Assembly (NCBI RefSeq): GCF_025336485.1
Contig: NZ_JAODAB010000002.1
Coordinates: 124,001-188,000 of the forward strand
Reading direction: 5' to 3'
DNA: 64,000 nt
DNA from: Pseudomonas citri
GTDB lineage: Bacteria > Pseudomonadota > Gammaproteobacteria > Pseudomonadales > Pseudomonadaceae
The position numbers were made by a program, and so were the translations under genes. The notes below the pieces were generated by a model. It was not told where the DNA came from. It saw only the letters and a list, made by a program, of their open reading frames with translations, and ran no database searches. This document shows positions 35,128 through 45,071 of this stretch, one piece after another. Position 1 is the first letter of the stretch. The number at the start of each line of letters is the position of its first letter.

Positions 35128-37631
35128 TGGCACGCTTGCCGCTGTTGCGCCTGTTCAGTCTCGCTGTCCGCCAATTGTTGCGCGACGCTCGCGCCGGTGA
35201 GTTGCGGGTGTTGTTCTTCGCCTTGCTGGTGGCGGTGGCGGCGAGTACCGCCATCGGTTATTTCGGGGCCCGCCTCAACGGCGCGATGATGATGCGCGCT
35301 ACCGAATTCCTCGGTGCCGACCTGCTGCTCGAAGGCAGCTCGCCCGCCCGCCCCGAACAGATCCGCAGCGGCACGGAGCTGGGCCTGGAACATGCCCGGG
35401 TCGTCGAATTTTCCAGCGTCGTGGCCACCGACAATGGCATCCAGCTCTCCAGCGTCAAGGCCGCCGACGAGGCCTACCCATTGCGTGGCGAGCTCAAGAG
35501 CGCCCCGGCGCCGTTCGCCCCGGAGCAGCCCGGCGGACGCCCGAACCCTGGCGAAGCCTGGGTCGAAGCGCGCCTGTTGACGGCACTGGACCTCAAGATC
35601 GGCGACAGCATCGACGTCGGCAACCAGACGCTACGCTTGAGCCGCGTCCTGACCTACGAGCCGGATCGCGCCGGTAACTTCTACAGCCTTACCCCTCGCG
35701 TCCTGATCAATCTCAAGGACCTGGAAGCCACTGGCGTGGTGCAACCCGGCAGCCGGGTCAGCTATCGCGACCTGTGGCGCGGGCCAGCGCCCGCACTGCA
35801 AACCTATCGCGACCTGATCAAGCCGGGCCTGGAGGCCCACCAGCGCCTGCAGGATGCCCGTGATGGCAACCGGCAAATCGGCGGCGCCCTGGGCAAGGCC
35901 GAGCGTTACCTGAACATGGCCAGTCTGGTGGCAGTGCTGTTGTCCGGCGTCGCCGTCGCCCTCTCGGCCAACCGTTTCGCCAGCCGACGCTTCGATGCAA
36001 GCGCCCTGCTCCGTTGCCTGGGGCTTTCCCGCCGGGAAACCCTGGTGCTGTTCAGCCTGCAATTGGCCGTGCTGGGACTTTTGGCCAGCCTCTGCGGCGC
36101 CCTGCTCGGCTGGGTCGCCCAGCTGGGGCTGTTCGCCTTGTTGCATGACCTGTTGCCCACCACGGTACCGCCGGGAGGATGGCTGCCCGCCGTCGCCGGG
36201 ATCGGCACCGGGCTGGTCGCACTGGCCGGGTTCGCCCTGCCGCCGCTGGCCGCATTGGGCCGGGTGCCGCCGTTACGCGTGCTGCGCCGGGACCTGCTGC
36301 CAATCCCGTCCAGCACCTGGATGGTCTATGGCGCCGCATTGGGCGCCCTGGGCCTGATCATGTGGCGCCTGAGCCTGGACCTGGTGCTGACCTTCGCCCT
36401 GCTCGGTGGCGGTGTCATTGCCGCCCTGGTGCTCGGTGGCCTGTTGCTGGTCATGCTCCGCAGCCTGCGTCGCCTGCTGGCCCGCGCGTCGCTGCCCTGG
36501 CGGCTGGGTCTCGGCCAACTGCTGCGCCATCCCCTGGCGGCGGCCGGCCAGGCGCTGGCATTCGGCCTGATCCTGCTGTCCATGGCATTGATTGCGCTGC
36601 TGCGCGGAGAGTTGCTGGACACCTGGCAGAACCAATTGCCGAAAAATGCCCCGAACTATTTCGCCTTGAACATCCTGCCCAACGACAAGCAGGCCTTCAC
36701 CGACAAGCTGCTGGCATTATCGGCTCAGTCAGCCCCGCTCTACCCGGTGGTCCCCGGACGCCTGATCAGCATCAACGGCGAGCCGGCCACGGAATTCGTC
36801 ACCAAGGACTCGGCCGGCGACCGGGCGCTGCAACGCGACCTGAGCCTGACCTGGGCCGCAGATCTGCCAGAAGGGAACGTCGTCACGGCCGGGAACTGGT
36901 GGCCGCAACAGGCAGCGGACGATATTCCAGGGGTCTCGGTGGAAGGCAAAGTAGCCGAAAACCTCCAGATCAAGCTGGGCGATCGCCTGGTCTTCAGCGT
37001 CGGCGGCGTCAATCGGGAAGCGAAGGTCACCAGCCTGCGGGAGATCAACTGGGACAACTTCCAACCCAACTTCTTCATGATCTTCCAGCCCGGCACCTTG
37101 AAGGACCTGCCCGCCACCTACCTCACCAGTTTCTATCTGGCGCCGGGCCATGACCTGCAGATCGTCGAGCTGTCCCGAGCCTTCCCGGCGGTGACCATCC
37201 TGCAAGTCGAAGCCCTGCTCGAACAACTGCGCAGCATCCTGGCCCAGGTGACCCTGGCCGTGGAATACGTGTTGCTGTTTGTCCTGGCGGCCGGCATGGC
37301 CGTGCTGTTTTCCGGCCTGCAGGCGACCCTCGACGAGCGGATTCGCCAGGGCGCGTTATTGCGCGCCCTGGGCGCCGAACGGCCGCTGCTAGTCAAGGCC
37401 CGTCGCATCGAGTTCGGCCTGCTGGGCGCGGTCAGCGGCCTGCTTGCCGCCCTGGGTAGCGAGCTGGTGAGCCTGGTGCTCTATCGCTATGCCTTCGACC
37501 TGCCCTGGCACCCGCATCCATGGCTGCTGGCATTGCCGCTGGTGGGCGCGTTGCTGATCGGCTCGGCCGGAGTGTTTGGTACCCGCCGAGCGCTGAACGC
37601 GAGCCCGCTGACAGTATTGCGTGAGGGTTGA
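35127..37631 (+). CDS. ybbP: FtsX-like ABC permease, YbbP-like
   Basis: An 834-residue inner-membrane permease. An N-terminal membrane segment (about 25-45), a MacB-like periplasmic domain (about 50-260), clustered membrane helices (about 265-500, including VAVLLSGVAVALSANRFASR), a second periplasmic domain (about 500-720) and three C-terminal FtsX-type helices (VLLFVLAAGMAVLFSGLQA onward). It begins at ATG 35127 overlapping the TGA of the ATPase gene. Probably a mechanotransmission-type complex acting on envelope lipids or proteins with TesA; substrate unknown. Confidence 0.9.
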   Translation: MARLPLLRLFSLAVRQLLRDARAGELRVLFFALLVAVAASTAIGYFGARLNGAMMMRATEFLGADLLLEGSSPARPEQIRSGTELGLEHARVVEFSSVVATDNGIQLSSVKAADEAYPLRGELKSAPAPFAPEQPGGRPNPGEAWVEARLLTALDLKIGDSIDVGNQTLRLSRVLTYEPDRAGNFYSLTPRVLINLKDLEATGVVQPGSRVSYRDLWRGPAPALQTYRDLIKPGLEAHQRLQDARDGNRQIGGALGKAERYLNMASLVAVLLSGVAVALSANRFASRRFDASALLRCLGLSRRETLVLFSLQLAVLGLLASLCGALLGWVAQLGLFALLHDLLPTTVPPGGWLPAVAGIGTGLVALAGFALPPLAALGRVPPLRVLRRDLLPIPSSTWMVYGAALGALGLIMWRLSLDLVLTFALLGGGVIAALVLGGLLLVMLRSLRRLLARASLPWRLGLGQLLRHPLAAAGQALAFGLILLSMALIALLRGELLDTWQNQLPKNAPNYFALNILPNDKQAFTDKLLALSAQSAPLYPVVPGRLISINGEPATEFVTKDSAGDRALQRDLSLTWAADLPEGNVVTAGNWWPQQAADDIPGVSVEGKVAENLQIKLGDRLVFSVGGVNREAKVTSLREINWDNFQPNFFMIFQPGTLKDLPATYLTSFYLAPGHDLQIVELSRAFPAVTILQVEALLEQLRSILAQVTLAVEYVLLFVLAAGMAVLFSGLQATLDERIRQGALLRALGAERPLLVKARRIEFGLLGAVSGLLAALGSELVSLVLYRYAFDLPWHPHPWLLALPLVGALLIGSAGVFGTRRALNASPLTVLREG

Positions 37632-37678
37632 TAGACTTTCGGCTTCGCTACTACAAGAAATTGCCATAAGAAATTGCC

Positions 37679-38176
37679 ATGAGCCGTTATCGCCCACCCC
37701 GCACCGCCGGTACCGCGCTGATCACCCCCGAAGGTGAAGCGCGGATGCGCGCTGAATTCCATGAACTGTGGCATGTGCGCCGCCCTCAGGTGACCCAGGC
37801 GGTCAGCGAGGCGGCGGCCCAAGGGGATCGCTCGGAAAACGCCGAATATACTTATGGCAAGAAAATGCTGCGCGAGATCGACAGCCGCGTACGCTTCCTC
37901 ACCAAGCGCCTCGAAGCGCTCAAAGTGGTGAGTGAGAAACCCAGCGACCCGAACAAAGTCTATTTTGGCGCCTGGGTCACCGTCGAAGACGAGGACGGCA
38001 AAGAAGCCCGTTATCGCATCGTCGGCCCAGACGAACTGGACTTGAAGCAGAACCTGATCAGCATTGACTCGCCGCTGGCGCGAGCCCTGGTAGGCAAGGC
38101 CCTGGATGCCGAAGTACGGGTCCAGACGCCGACGGGAGAGAAGCGGGTCTACATCGTCGACATTGCGTATTCGTAA
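37679..38176 (+). CDS. greB: Transcript cleavage factor GreB
   Basis: A 165-residue Gre factor that rescues backtracked RNA polymerase. The coiled-coil tip [20 protein letters not shown] keeps the acidic residues that coordinate catalytic magnesium, and [21 protein letters not shown] is the C-terminal FKBP-like signature. The longer, basic N-terminus ([11 protein letters not shown]) marks GreB rather than GreA. It follows the ABC permease by 47 bp on the same strand. Confidence 0.95.
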   Translation: MSRYRPPRTAGTALITPEGEARMRAEFHELWHVRRPQVTQAVSEAAAQGDRSENAEYTYGKKMLREIDSRVRFLTKRLEALKVVSEKPSDPNKVYFGAWVTVEDEDGKEARYRIVGPDELDLKQNLISIDSPLARALVGKALDAEVRVQTPTGEKRVYIVDIAYS

Positions 38177-38246
38177 TCCAGCGCCTTGAACGGCAAGCAC
38201 ACCCGCCGGCGCCCTCCCCTAAACCGCATCCCTGAACCGCAGCACC

Positions 38247-38555
38247 TCAACGGCGTGTAATCAGCCCTTGCCGGGCGACGCGGGTCAACTGCCGGATCAC
38301 TTCAGGAGCGTCCGCCGCGCTGGGGGACTGGATAACGGCCAGGTCGAAACTGTCATTGGCAAAGCGAGCCAGGGACTCACCGTCTTCGACAAACTGGATC
38401 AGGAACGCTGCGGGGCCGTGATTGCGACGCGGCCAGCCGTCGAGATACCGCAACAGCGTTGGCTGGTGGGTGCCCCCCAGGAGAATTTTCGGGTTGCGTT
38501 GTGTAAGGTTCGCCGTGATTGGCGCAAGACGTACAAGGGGGCTGGGTGCATTCAT
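38247..38555 (-). CDS. Hypothetical protein, methyltransferase-like C-terminal segment
   Basis: A 102-residue protein. FANDSFDLAVIQSPSAADAPEVIRQLTRVARQGLITRR resembles the second half of a class I SAM methyltransferase (described as SFDLAVIQ followed by EVIRQLTRVARQG), but no SAM-binding glycine motif precedes it, so it may be a truncated or repurposed fold. ATG at 38555 is used; the frame extends to 38576. It converges on greB. Function unknown. Confidence 0.6.
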   Translation of the reverse strand: MNAPSPLVRLAPITANLTQRNPKILLGGTHQPTLLRYLDGWPRRNHGPAAFLIQFVEDGESLARFANDSFDLAVIQSPSAADAPEVIRQLTRVARQGLITRR

Positions 38556-38878
38556 CGTGTCGTGTCTCTGCCTCAAAAGTCTGCATGGCAGGTGAGAGGC
38601 AACACCGAGCCAGCGCTTTAGCGGTATTTCGAAGCCCGTTCCTGGCTTCTGTCGGCGACGAGAGAGTCACCTGGCGCCCCGCAAGTAGCTGTTTAAATCG
38701 GCGCATGGGCAGCATCCTAGAGAAGCGGACCGGACAGTGTCAAGAATAGCTGCCATTCGAAATAAAACTGTTCTTCAAGCTCCCTCGCCACGGGTTTTGC
38801 GGTGTCTGGGTTGACGTCATCGGAACCGCCAGCAGCCGTGCCCACAAAAACGGATATACCCCCCCTCCAAACCCCACA
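38556..38878. other. Intergenic region between the 38247 gene and doxX
   Basis: No supported gene. A lone REP-like fragment (AGCTCCCTCGCCACGGGTTT) occurs near 38778-38797 without partner. Frames at 38717-38935 are overlapped by the doxX terminator and look like noise. Confidence 0.5.
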
Positions 38879-38920
38879 AAAAAAGGCGCCTCCTTCATTT
38901 TCAAAAGAAGCGCCTTTTCC
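38879..38920 (-). terminator. Intrinsic terminator of doxX
   Basis: On the minus strand AAAAGGCGCTTC...GAGGCGCCTTTTTTT gives a GC-rich stem with a T-rich tail about 30-70 bp beyond the doxX stop. Confidence 0.8.
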
Positions 38921-38949
38921 TCGGGCATTTACCACACGTTCCTAGGCAA

Positions 38950-39384
38950 TCACCCCGCAATAGCCCGATCAACCGACAACTTACCGCCCCCCTCGATCAG
39001 CACCGCAACGCTACCCGCCAACAAGGCCAGGGCAAATTCATAACCATTGTTGGCCATGAACAAACCGTTACCGATATGCACCGAGAAAATCGCCACCAGC
39101 GACAGGAAAGCCAAGCCCAGCGCTGCCGGGCGAGCCAACAGGCCGATGATCAAGGCCAGGCCAGCAAAAAACTCGGTGCCACCGGCCAGCACCGCCATCA
39201 GGTAACCCGGGGTCAGGCCGATGCTTTCCATCCACTGCGCGGTCCCCGCCAAGCCGTAGCCACCGAACAGACCGAAGAGTTTCTGCGAACCGTGGGCCGC
39301 GAAAATGATGCCTACCGCGATGCGCAGAACCGTCAAACCATAGCCAGCGCGAGTGGTGAGGATTTTGTTGATGAAAGTGCTCAT
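38950..39384 (-). CDS. DoxX-family membrane protein
   Basis: A 144-residue protein with four membrane helices. GLTVLRIAVGIIFAAHGSQKLF and MAVLAGGTEFFAGLALIIGL are typical of the DoxX family, members of which associate with redox enzymes. ATG at 39384 lies about 11 bp after AAGGA; an ATG at 39393 would sit on that RBS. Monocistronic with own terminator. Confidence 0.9.
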   Translation of the reverse strand: MSTFINKILTTRAGYGLTVLRIAVGIIFAAHGSQKLFGLFGGYGLAGTAQWMESIGLTPGYLMAVLAGGTEFFAGLALIIGLLARPAALGLAFLSLVAIFSVHIGNGLFMANNGYEFALALLAGSVAVLIEGGGKLSVDRAIAG

Positions 39385-39485
39385 AGCGTGCATTCCTTGG
39401 GATTAGGTTGGGTTGGTCGCTATACTAATCAATAAAACTCATGTTAAAAGCGGAAAAAATCCGTAATACCAATCAGTTTATTCGA

Positions 39486-40907
39486 TCACTTGCGTGATGC
39501 AACCTTCTGTCCCCTCGGTTCCAACGACTCTCGCTCACGATCAAACGCCAGATAGTATTTGTTCACACTATTAACGTAGCTGACGGCATTCATTCCTACC
39601 TGCTCCATGGCGATGCGCTCGACCTGGAAAAACCACTGGTTAGGGTTCAAGCCGCGCCGTCGCGCCTCGGCACGCATGCCTTGGACGCGCTCAGGCCCCA
39701 TGTTGTAGGCGGCCAGGACGAAGGCCATGCGCTCGCGCTCGTTGAGCTTGGGGCTGGCAAAGAACTTGCGACGGATCAATGCCAGGTATTTCGCCCCGGC
39801 CTGGACGTTGCCATCCAGGTTCTGGATGTTATCGACCCCGACCCGCTGGGCCGCCGACGGAGTGATCTGCATCAACCCGGTCGGGCCGCCGCCGTTGCGT
39901 GCGGTGGGCTGCAAGGCCGACTCCTTGAAAGCCAGTGCCGCCAGGTTGAGCCAATCCATGCCCTGGGCCTCGGCATGTTTTTGCAGCACCGGGCGCAGTT
40001 TCTCCAGGCGTTGGCGGTCGGCCCGGGCCAGCGGGTAGTGAACCTGGTACAAGCGACGGTAGATACGCAGGAAATCCGCGTCCTGGTTGGCCGGCACCTT
40101 GTAGGTCGCGAGGAAGCGGTCAACGCTCGCTCGCAGCATGGCGGCGTCGCGACGCACGAACCAATACTCGTCGCTCGGCTCGCCGATCAACAACTGACGG
40201 TCAAAGCGCAGCTTGGGAAGGATCTTGCCCCAGCGCTCGGCAATGGGTTGCTCGACGATGGTCAGGTGATAAATCCCGCCCTGGACCATCTCCAACACAT
40301 CCTCCACGGCCAGCGTGGGGTCAACCCATTCGATCTTCACGGGTGGCAGCTTGAGCAGGGCCAGTTTCTGGTTGATCTGGCCCACCGCATCCCCAGCCAC
40401 ACTGCCATTAGGCAGGGCCAGGGTCTTGCCGGACAACTGTTCCACACGGGTGTAGCGCTTCTCGCCCTTGATGCCCACCAGCAACAACGGCACATCGGTG
40501 CGGATCGGATCACTGGCGCTGACCGCATGCCCGGCCTGGGGTTCGAGCAATTCCCCGGGCGCCACCAGATCCCCCTCGCCCCGCTGCAAAGCGCCAAGCA
40601 ACTGGTCCTTGGCCTTGGGAATGATCTTGAGGGTGATTTCCTGGCCATCGCGGGCATGGCCGTTGAGGTATTGCTCGAACGCCCGCAGGCGATGGTACTC
40701 GACGCCGATGGGCTGCCCCTGAACTTCGCCGGAACTGTTGCGGCTCTGGTTGACCAGTACGTTCAGCACCCGGCTGCTGCGGATCTGCGCCAAGTCGCGC
40801 ACCGTACCCGGTGCCACGGCCTGCACCGGTCCGGGCAGCCGCGCTTCTACCGGCGTTGGCAACCACAGCGAACAACACAACAGTAGTAACACCTGGGAAC
40901 GTGTCAT
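39486..40907 (-). CDS. mltF: Membrane-bound lytic murein transglycosylase F-type (MltF2-like)
   Basis: A 473-residue periplasmic enzyme. A signal sequence (MTRSQVLLLLCCSLWLP) is followed by an SBP_bac_3 domain (about 45-275: VLNVLVNQSRNSSGEVQG, LALPNGSVAGDAVGQ) and an SLT domain (about 300-450) with catalytic Glu in LALAFKESALQP, then GGGPTGLMQITPSAAQRVG and AYNMGPERVQ. It cleaves peptidoglycan glycan strands with anhydromuramyl formation. ATG at 40907 follows GGAGAG; the frame to 41012 is not coding. Probably the second MltF of Pseudomonas. Confidence 0.92.
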   Translation of the reverse strand: MTRSQVLLLLCCSLWLPTPVEARLPGPVQAVAPGTVRDLAQIRSSRVLNVLVNQSRNSSGEVQGQPIGVEYHRLRAFEQYLNGHARDGQEITLKIIPKAKDQLLGALQRGEGDLVAPGELLEPQAGHAVSASDPIRTDVPLLLVGIKGEKRYTRVEQLSGKTLALPNGSVAGDAVGQINQKLALLKLPPVKIEWVDPTLAVEDVLEMVQGGIYHLTIVEQPIAERWGKILPKLRFDRQLLIGEPSDEYWFVRRDAAMLRASVDRFLATYKVPANQDADFLRIYRRLYQVHYPLARADRQRLEKLRPVLQKHAEAQGMDWLNLAALAFKESALQPTARNGGGPTGLMQITPSAAQRVGVDNIQNLDGNVQAGAKYLALIRRKFFASPKLNERERMAFVLAAYNMGPERVQGMRAEARRRGLNPNQWFFQVERIAMEQVGMNAVSYVNSVNKYYLAFDRERESLEPRGQKVASRK

Positions 40908-41142
40908 CCACTCTCCGGAAGGACGACTGCTGACCGCTGCCTTGAAAAATGGGGCGGGATCGACAGAAACAGAGCACCTGGGGCGCTGAAAAAGTGCGCA
41001 AGACTGGCACAACGCGTGCCGTTATACCAACCCGACTTGCGGCACGGCCTCAACAGACAGCCTCAACCCGTTGTAGTTCTTGGCTTTTCTTATAAATCTA
41101 CAGCTCTGATATGCTTTCCGGCCTTTGGGCCGAGGTAGCACC

Positions 41143-41949
41143 ATGCAACTCATCGATATCGGCGTCAACCTGACCAACCCCAGTTTCGCCGACAAACACC
41201 GGGCGGTGCTCGAGCGCGCCTTCGAGGCGGGGGTCTGCCAACTGGTCTTGACCGGCACCAGCATCGAGGGCAGCGAGCAGGCACTGGAGCTGTGCCAACA
41301 GCTCGACGACAGCGCAGAACGGCTGTTTTGCACCGCCGGCATCCATCCTCACAGCGCAAGCGAATGGACTGCCGACAGCGCCAGGCATCTCAAGGATCTG
41401 CTGCTGCAGGACCGGGTCCGCGCCGTGGGGGAATGCGGCCTGGATTTCAATCGGGACTTCTCCCCTCGCCCGCAACAGGAAAAGGTCCTGGAGGAGCACC
41501 TCGCCCTGGCGGCGGCGTTGCAATTGCCGGTCTTTCTTCATGAGCGGGACGCCGACCAACGCCTGCTGGAAATCCTCCGGGATTTTCGCGACCAGTTGCC
41601 GGCGGCTGTGGTGCACTGCTTCACCGGTGAAAAAAAAGCACTGTTCAATTACCTCGACCTGGACTTGCACATCGGCATCACCGGCTGGATCTGCGACGAG
41701 CGCCGGGGCACGCACCTGCATCCCCTGGTGCGCGAAATCCCCCGCGGTCGGCTGATGCTCGAAAGCGACGCGCCGTACCTGCTGCCACGCACACTACGGC
41801 CCAAACCCAAGAACGGTCGAAACGAACCAGCCTTTCTCACAGAGGTCCTGCGCGAAATCGCCACGCACCGGGGCGAAACCCAGGAGGATCTGGCAGCCCA
41901 TACCAGCGCCTGCGCCCGGGCGTTTTTCGGGTTGCCCTCGGTATCCTGA
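41143..41949 (+). CDS. tatD: TatD-family metal-dependent hydrolase
   Basis: A 268-residue amidohydrolase-fold DNase. The metal site is seen as [10 protein letters not shown] (with Asn in place of the usual His of the HxH), [36 protein letters not shown] and [11 protein letters not shown], the last a TatD hallmark. ATG at 41143 has GAGGT upstream. TatD proteins act in DNA repair or RNA trimming. The IGVNLT variant is common to the TatD (not YcfH) branch. Confidence 0.93.
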   Translation: MQLIDIGVNLTNPSFADKHRAVLERAFEAGVCQLVLTGTSIEGSEQALELCQQLDDSAERLFCTAGIHPHSASEWTADSARHLKDLLLQDRVRAVGECGLDFNRDFSPRPQQEKVLEEHLALAAALQLPVFLHERDADQRLLEILRDFRDQLPAAVVHCFTGEKKALFNYLDLDLHIGITGWICDERRGTHLHPLVREIPRGRLMLESDAPYLLPRTLRPKPKNGRNEPAFLTEVLREIATHRGETQEDLAAHTSACARAFFGLPSVS

Positions 41950-41978
41950 ACAAATGCGTCCATACGAGGTTCAATCCT

Positions 41979-42004
41979 TGTGGGAGCAAAGTTTGCTGCC
42001 ACAA
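41979..42004. repeat. Single compact REP hairpin
   Basis: TTGTGGGAGCAAAG directly followed by its inverted partner TTTGCTGCCACAA with almost no loop, 30 bp after the tatD stop; may serve as its 3' end. Confidence 0.65.
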
Positions 42005-42145
42005 GGCGGTGTTTGTGTCAGTTAAACCAGGTCAAAGCCAAGGGCCCCGTGTTGTCCGTTGATCCACATCAAAATCCCGGCACCTGAGTAGCGGCAGAAT
42101 AATGGCACCTTGCCAAACTGTTTCCGCTATCAGAGAAGACCTTCC

Positions 42146-43627
42146 ATGGGTGCCTGGCTTAGCAATATCTCACTGAAGTACAAATTCTGGGCGGTCAATG
42201 CTGTCGCCTTCGTCACAACCCTGCTGTTGGTGCTCTACGCCGTGCACCTGGAACAGCATGCGCGCAACCAACTGGCCCAGGCGAATGCCCAGGCCCAGGC
42301 ACGGTTGCTCAGTGCGTGGCCCGTAGGCCAACCATTGCCTAAAGCCAACGACTTGCTGGCCTGGCAACGCGGACAGGTTCCGGTGTTCAACGAGCAGCCG
42401 CTGCCCTCTCTGGCGCAGGCCGACGGCTGGGTCGACCTCAACACGGCATCCTTGTTCGGCGACAACCCTGTCGTGGGAGCCGAAGTAATCCGTCGAAGCG
42501 ACGGCCAGCCACTCGCCGTGCTGGCCCACGGCGCAAGCCTGGGCCAGGTGTTCGGCGAGCGCTTCGGGCAATACGCGGCGGCGGTTTTCGTGCTGATGCT
42601 GGCCATGCTCGGCGCATCGCAACTGTTGATCCGTTTTTTGCTCAGCCAGCTCAACACCTTGAAGGACGTGATGCTGCATGTGGAAAAAACCGGTGACTTG
42701 TCCGCCCGCGTGCCCTTGGCCTGCCGGGACGAGGTGGGTCAGATGGCAGCAGCGTTCAACGCCATGCAGGCCGGTTATCAACGGGTAGTCGACACGGTCG
42801 CCAGCACCGCACGGCAACTGGACGGCGGAGCGGCGCGCCTGGCGTCGAGCATGAACGATGTGCGCCATGGCATGCTCGGCCAGCAAAGCGAAACCGATCA
42901 GGCCGCCACGGCTATCAACGAGATGACCGCCACGGTTCATCACATCGCCCAGCATGCCGGTGCCACGCGCGACTTGTCGCAAACCGCTGACACGCTGGCG
43001 GGCAACGGCCGCGAGGTGGTCAGCCGCGTGCAGCAATCGATCACAGGGCTTTCCACCGGCGTGCAACAGACCGCTGGGATGATCCAGCGCCTGGCCGAAG
43101 ACAGCCAGAAGATCAACGGCGTGGTCAACGTCATCCACAGCATTGCCGAGCAAACCAACCTGCTCGCCCTCAACGCGGCAATCGAAGCAGCGCGGGCCGG
43201 GGAAATGGGCCGGGGCTTTGCGGTGGTGGCCGATGAAGTACGTAACCTGGCCAAGCGGGTGCAGACCTCGACCGATGAAATCACCACCATGGTTTCTGCC
43301 CTCCAGGCCGGAACCCGTGACGCCGTGGATTTCATGCAGGAAAGTTCGTACAAGGCCGACGATTGCGTACAGCAGGCCCGCGAGGCCGGCGAGGCACTGG
43401 CACAGATCACCGCAGCGGTGGCACAAATGCGCGAGAGCAACACCCAGATCGCCGTCGCGGCCGAGCAGCAAAGCCATGTTGCCGAGGAAATGAACCGGGC
43501 GGTGGTGAGTATTCGCGACGTCACGGAAGACACCGTGCGCCAGACGGTGGACTCGGCCACCACCAGTCACGAATTGGCGACATTGGCGGGGGAACTGAAT
43601 CAGGCGATTGGTCAACTCAAGCTTTAG
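42146..43627 (+). CDS. Methyl-accepting chemotaxis protein
   Basis: A 493-residue chemoreceptor. TM1 (about 12-30, [20 protein letters not shown]), a small periplasmic domain of about 115 residues (too short for Cache or four-helix domains), TM2 (about 145-168), HAMP (about 170-220) and a long coiled signalling domain with the hairpin tip [20 protein letters not shown] and [12 protein letters not shown]. No C-terminal pentapeptide for CheR was seen. ATG at 42146 is preferred to upstream starts. Ligand unknown. Confidence 0.92.
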   Translation: MGAWLSNISLKYKFWAVNAVAFVTTLLLVLYAVHLEQHARNQLAQANAQAQARLLSAWPVGQPLPKANDLLAWQRGQVPVFNEQPLPSLAQADGWVDLNTASLFGDNPVVGAEVIRRSDGQPLAVLAHGASLGQVFGERFGQYAAAVFVLMLAMLGASQLLIRFLLSQLNTLKDVMLHVEKTGDLSARVPLACRDEVGQMAAAFNAMQAGYQRVVDTVASTARQLDGGAARLASSMNDVRHGMLGQQSETDQAATAINEMTATVHHIAQHAGATRDLSQTADTLAGNGREVVSRVQQSITGLSTGVQQTAGMIQRLAEDSQKINGVVNVIHSIAEQTNLLALNAAIEAARAGEMGRGFAVVADEVRNLAKRVQTSTDEITTMVSALQAGTRDAVDFMQESSYKADDCVQQAREAGEALAQITAAVAQMRESNTQIAVAAEQQSHVAEEMNRAVVSIRDVTEDTVRQTVDSATTSHELATLAGELNQAIGQLKL

Positions 43628-43634
43628 AACAGTT

Positions 43635-43714
43635 TTGTGGCGAGGGAGTGGCCGCTGCGCTGTCCTGCAATGACTAGGCTTTGTGGCGGGGGGATTTATC
43701 CCCTCGCCACAAAG
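43635..43714. repeat. REPIN of the GTGGCGAGGGAG class
   Basis: TTTGTGGCGAGGGAG at 43635 and a second unit from 43680 that is itself nearly palindromic (TTTGTGGCGGGGGG ... CCCCTCGCCACAAA). It lies just after the chemoreceptor stop. Confidence 0.72.
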
Positions 43715-43822
43715 CTAAAAGCCTTTTTGGTCGCCTATCGCGTCAATAGCCATCCACGATTCGCCGCACCGCCCGGCCGGACCTATCCTTGGGTTATTCG
43801 GTTTCATCCAAGGAACAGCATC

Positions 43823-44044
43823 ATGGGCAAACGTCATCTCAACCCCGCAGCCTGGCAATGGCGCCTTCTTCCAGGCCATCATCACCCGTCCACCTCGCTG
43901 CTGATCGCCGTACCGCTGTTGATCATCGCCTGCCTGCTGATGGTGTTGGGGGTGTTCAGCTCGAACCTGGCGGATATCGCCATCGGCATCATCAGCGTGA
44001 TCGCGGCACTCGGGCTTCAGCGCCACGATCATGAGGCGCCTTAG
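43823..44044 (+). CDS. Small two-helix membrane protein, stop codon formed at a MITE boundary
   Basis: A 73-residue protein. Two hydrophobic segments (about 26-46 LLIAVPLLIIACLLMVLGVF and 49-66 LADIAIGIISVIAALGL) follow a basic His-rich N-terminus (LLPGHHHPS). AAGGA sits about 8 bp before the ATG. Its TAG stop consists of the TA duplicated by the MITE insertion (44042-44043) plus the first MITE base (44044). Unrecognised family. Confidence 0.72.
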   Translation: MGKRHLNPAAWQWRLLPGHHHPSTSLLIAVPLLIIACLLMVLGVFSSNLADIAIGIISVIAALGLQRHDHEAP

Positions 44045-44132
44045 GCTCTGTACGAAAAGTCTTGAGACGAAGGTCAGGCGAGGCTGTTTTCAACGCAGCA
44101 TGAACGAGTATCAAGGCTTTTCGTGCAGAGCC
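44044..44132. mobile_element. 89-bp MITE inserted between two convergent stop codons (copy 3)
   Basis: GGCTCTGTACGAAAAGTC at the left and its inverted copy ending TGCAGAGCC at the right, flanked by TA (44042-44043, 44133-44134). The interior is nearly identical to the copy at 10833. The first G completes the TAG of the upstream gene and the last C completes the TAG of the downstream minus-strand gene. The long hairpin could serve as a shared transcript end. Confidence 0.88.
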
Positions 44133-44929
44133 TAGCCGAAGATCGTCACCGTCTGCCGGCTCATGGCAATCAAGCGGCCATCGACACTCCAGAACTTCGC
44201 GGCGACGTGGCCGTAGCCATCCTGGGCATGCTCGATTTCAGCCAGGTATTTACACCAGTCCAGCGTGCTGAGCGCCAGCAAGGGCTGGACGAACTCAATG
44301 GTCCAGGTCAGCGTGCTGCCCGGGGCCATTTGCGTGAGATGCGGTAACAGAGCCGGCGGCCAGGCATCCACCAGCGCCAGGATATGGGCCTCGTTCAACG
44401 GCTCTTCCTTGACGTCGCCGCGCAAGCGTACCCAACCGCCCATGCGCCGGGATTTGTTGCCGGTGAACGGCAAACCGCCGACGCTCCAGCACAGCGCCAG
44501 GTGCCGCATGAACTCCGGGGTGGCGCCCTTGACATAGGGCAATTCCTGGCACTGTTCCACGGGTTTGAACTCAGGCGCGGGATCGGCCGGTACCGCCACC
44601 ACGGAGGAACGCGACGCCCCGAAACTGCCCTGCACCACGGTCACCACCTGACCGTTCTGCACCGCGCGCCCCAACACCTGGCTCACCGCCTTGCCTTCAC
44701 GCACGACCTCGACGTCGAAACTGACCGGCACATCGGGTTCCACCGGACCTACGAAGGTGATCGCCAACGAGCGCACCGGACGATCTGCTGGCACCTGGGC
44801 ACGCATCGCCTCGTATTGCAGCGCCGCCACCACCCCGCCAAAACTCGCCCGGCCCTGGCCCCACTCAGGCGCGATGGTGACAGCGCCTGGCTGGTGACGC
44901 ACGGCATCGATCAAATCGGAAAAGCGCAT
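44132..44929 (-). CDS. Acyl-CoA thioesterase family protein (double hotdog)
   Basis: A 265-residue TesB-like thioesterase. The first hotdog contains GQGRASFGGVVAALQYEAM and RSLAITFVGPVEPDVP, the second FTGNKSRRMGGWVRLRG and ALVDAWPPALLPHL, with Asp in this last motif probably catalytic. It would hydrolyse acyl-CoAs in the cytoplasm. The TAG stop (44134-44132) is built from the TA duplication and the terminal base of the MITE. Confidence 0.85.
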   Translation of the reverse strand: MRFSDLIDAVRHQPGAVTIAPEWGQGRASFGGVVAALQYEAMRAQVPADRPVRSLAITFVGPVEPDVPVSFDVEVVREGKAVSQVLGRAVQNGQVVTVVQGSFGASRSSVVAVPADPAPEFKPVEQCQELPYVKGATPEFMRHLALCWSVGGLPFTGNKSRRMGGWVRLRGDVKEEPLNEAHILALVDAWPPALLPHLTQMAPGSTLTWTIEFVQPLLALSTLDWCKYLAEIEHAQDGYGHVAAKFWSVDGRLIAMSRQTVTIFG

Positions 44930-45071
44930 GGCGACCTCGAAAACAGAGGAAAAGGATGAAGGGATCTTACCCAGCTCGGGTGGGTGGCACAGGGTTCATT
45001 CTGGCCAAAGAGGCTGACAGATAGGCCGCGGTTTCTGACGTCGCCCCACCCAGCGGTGGGTTCAAGCTTCG

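Noticed and set aside
34434-35393. N-terminal extension of tesA to 521 residues
   Set aside because: It is antisense to the ABC ATPase gene; TesA has a proper signal peptide and RBS at 34433.
38717-38935. 72-codon frame downstream of doxX
   Set aside because: It is overlapped by the doxX terminator and has no homology-like features.
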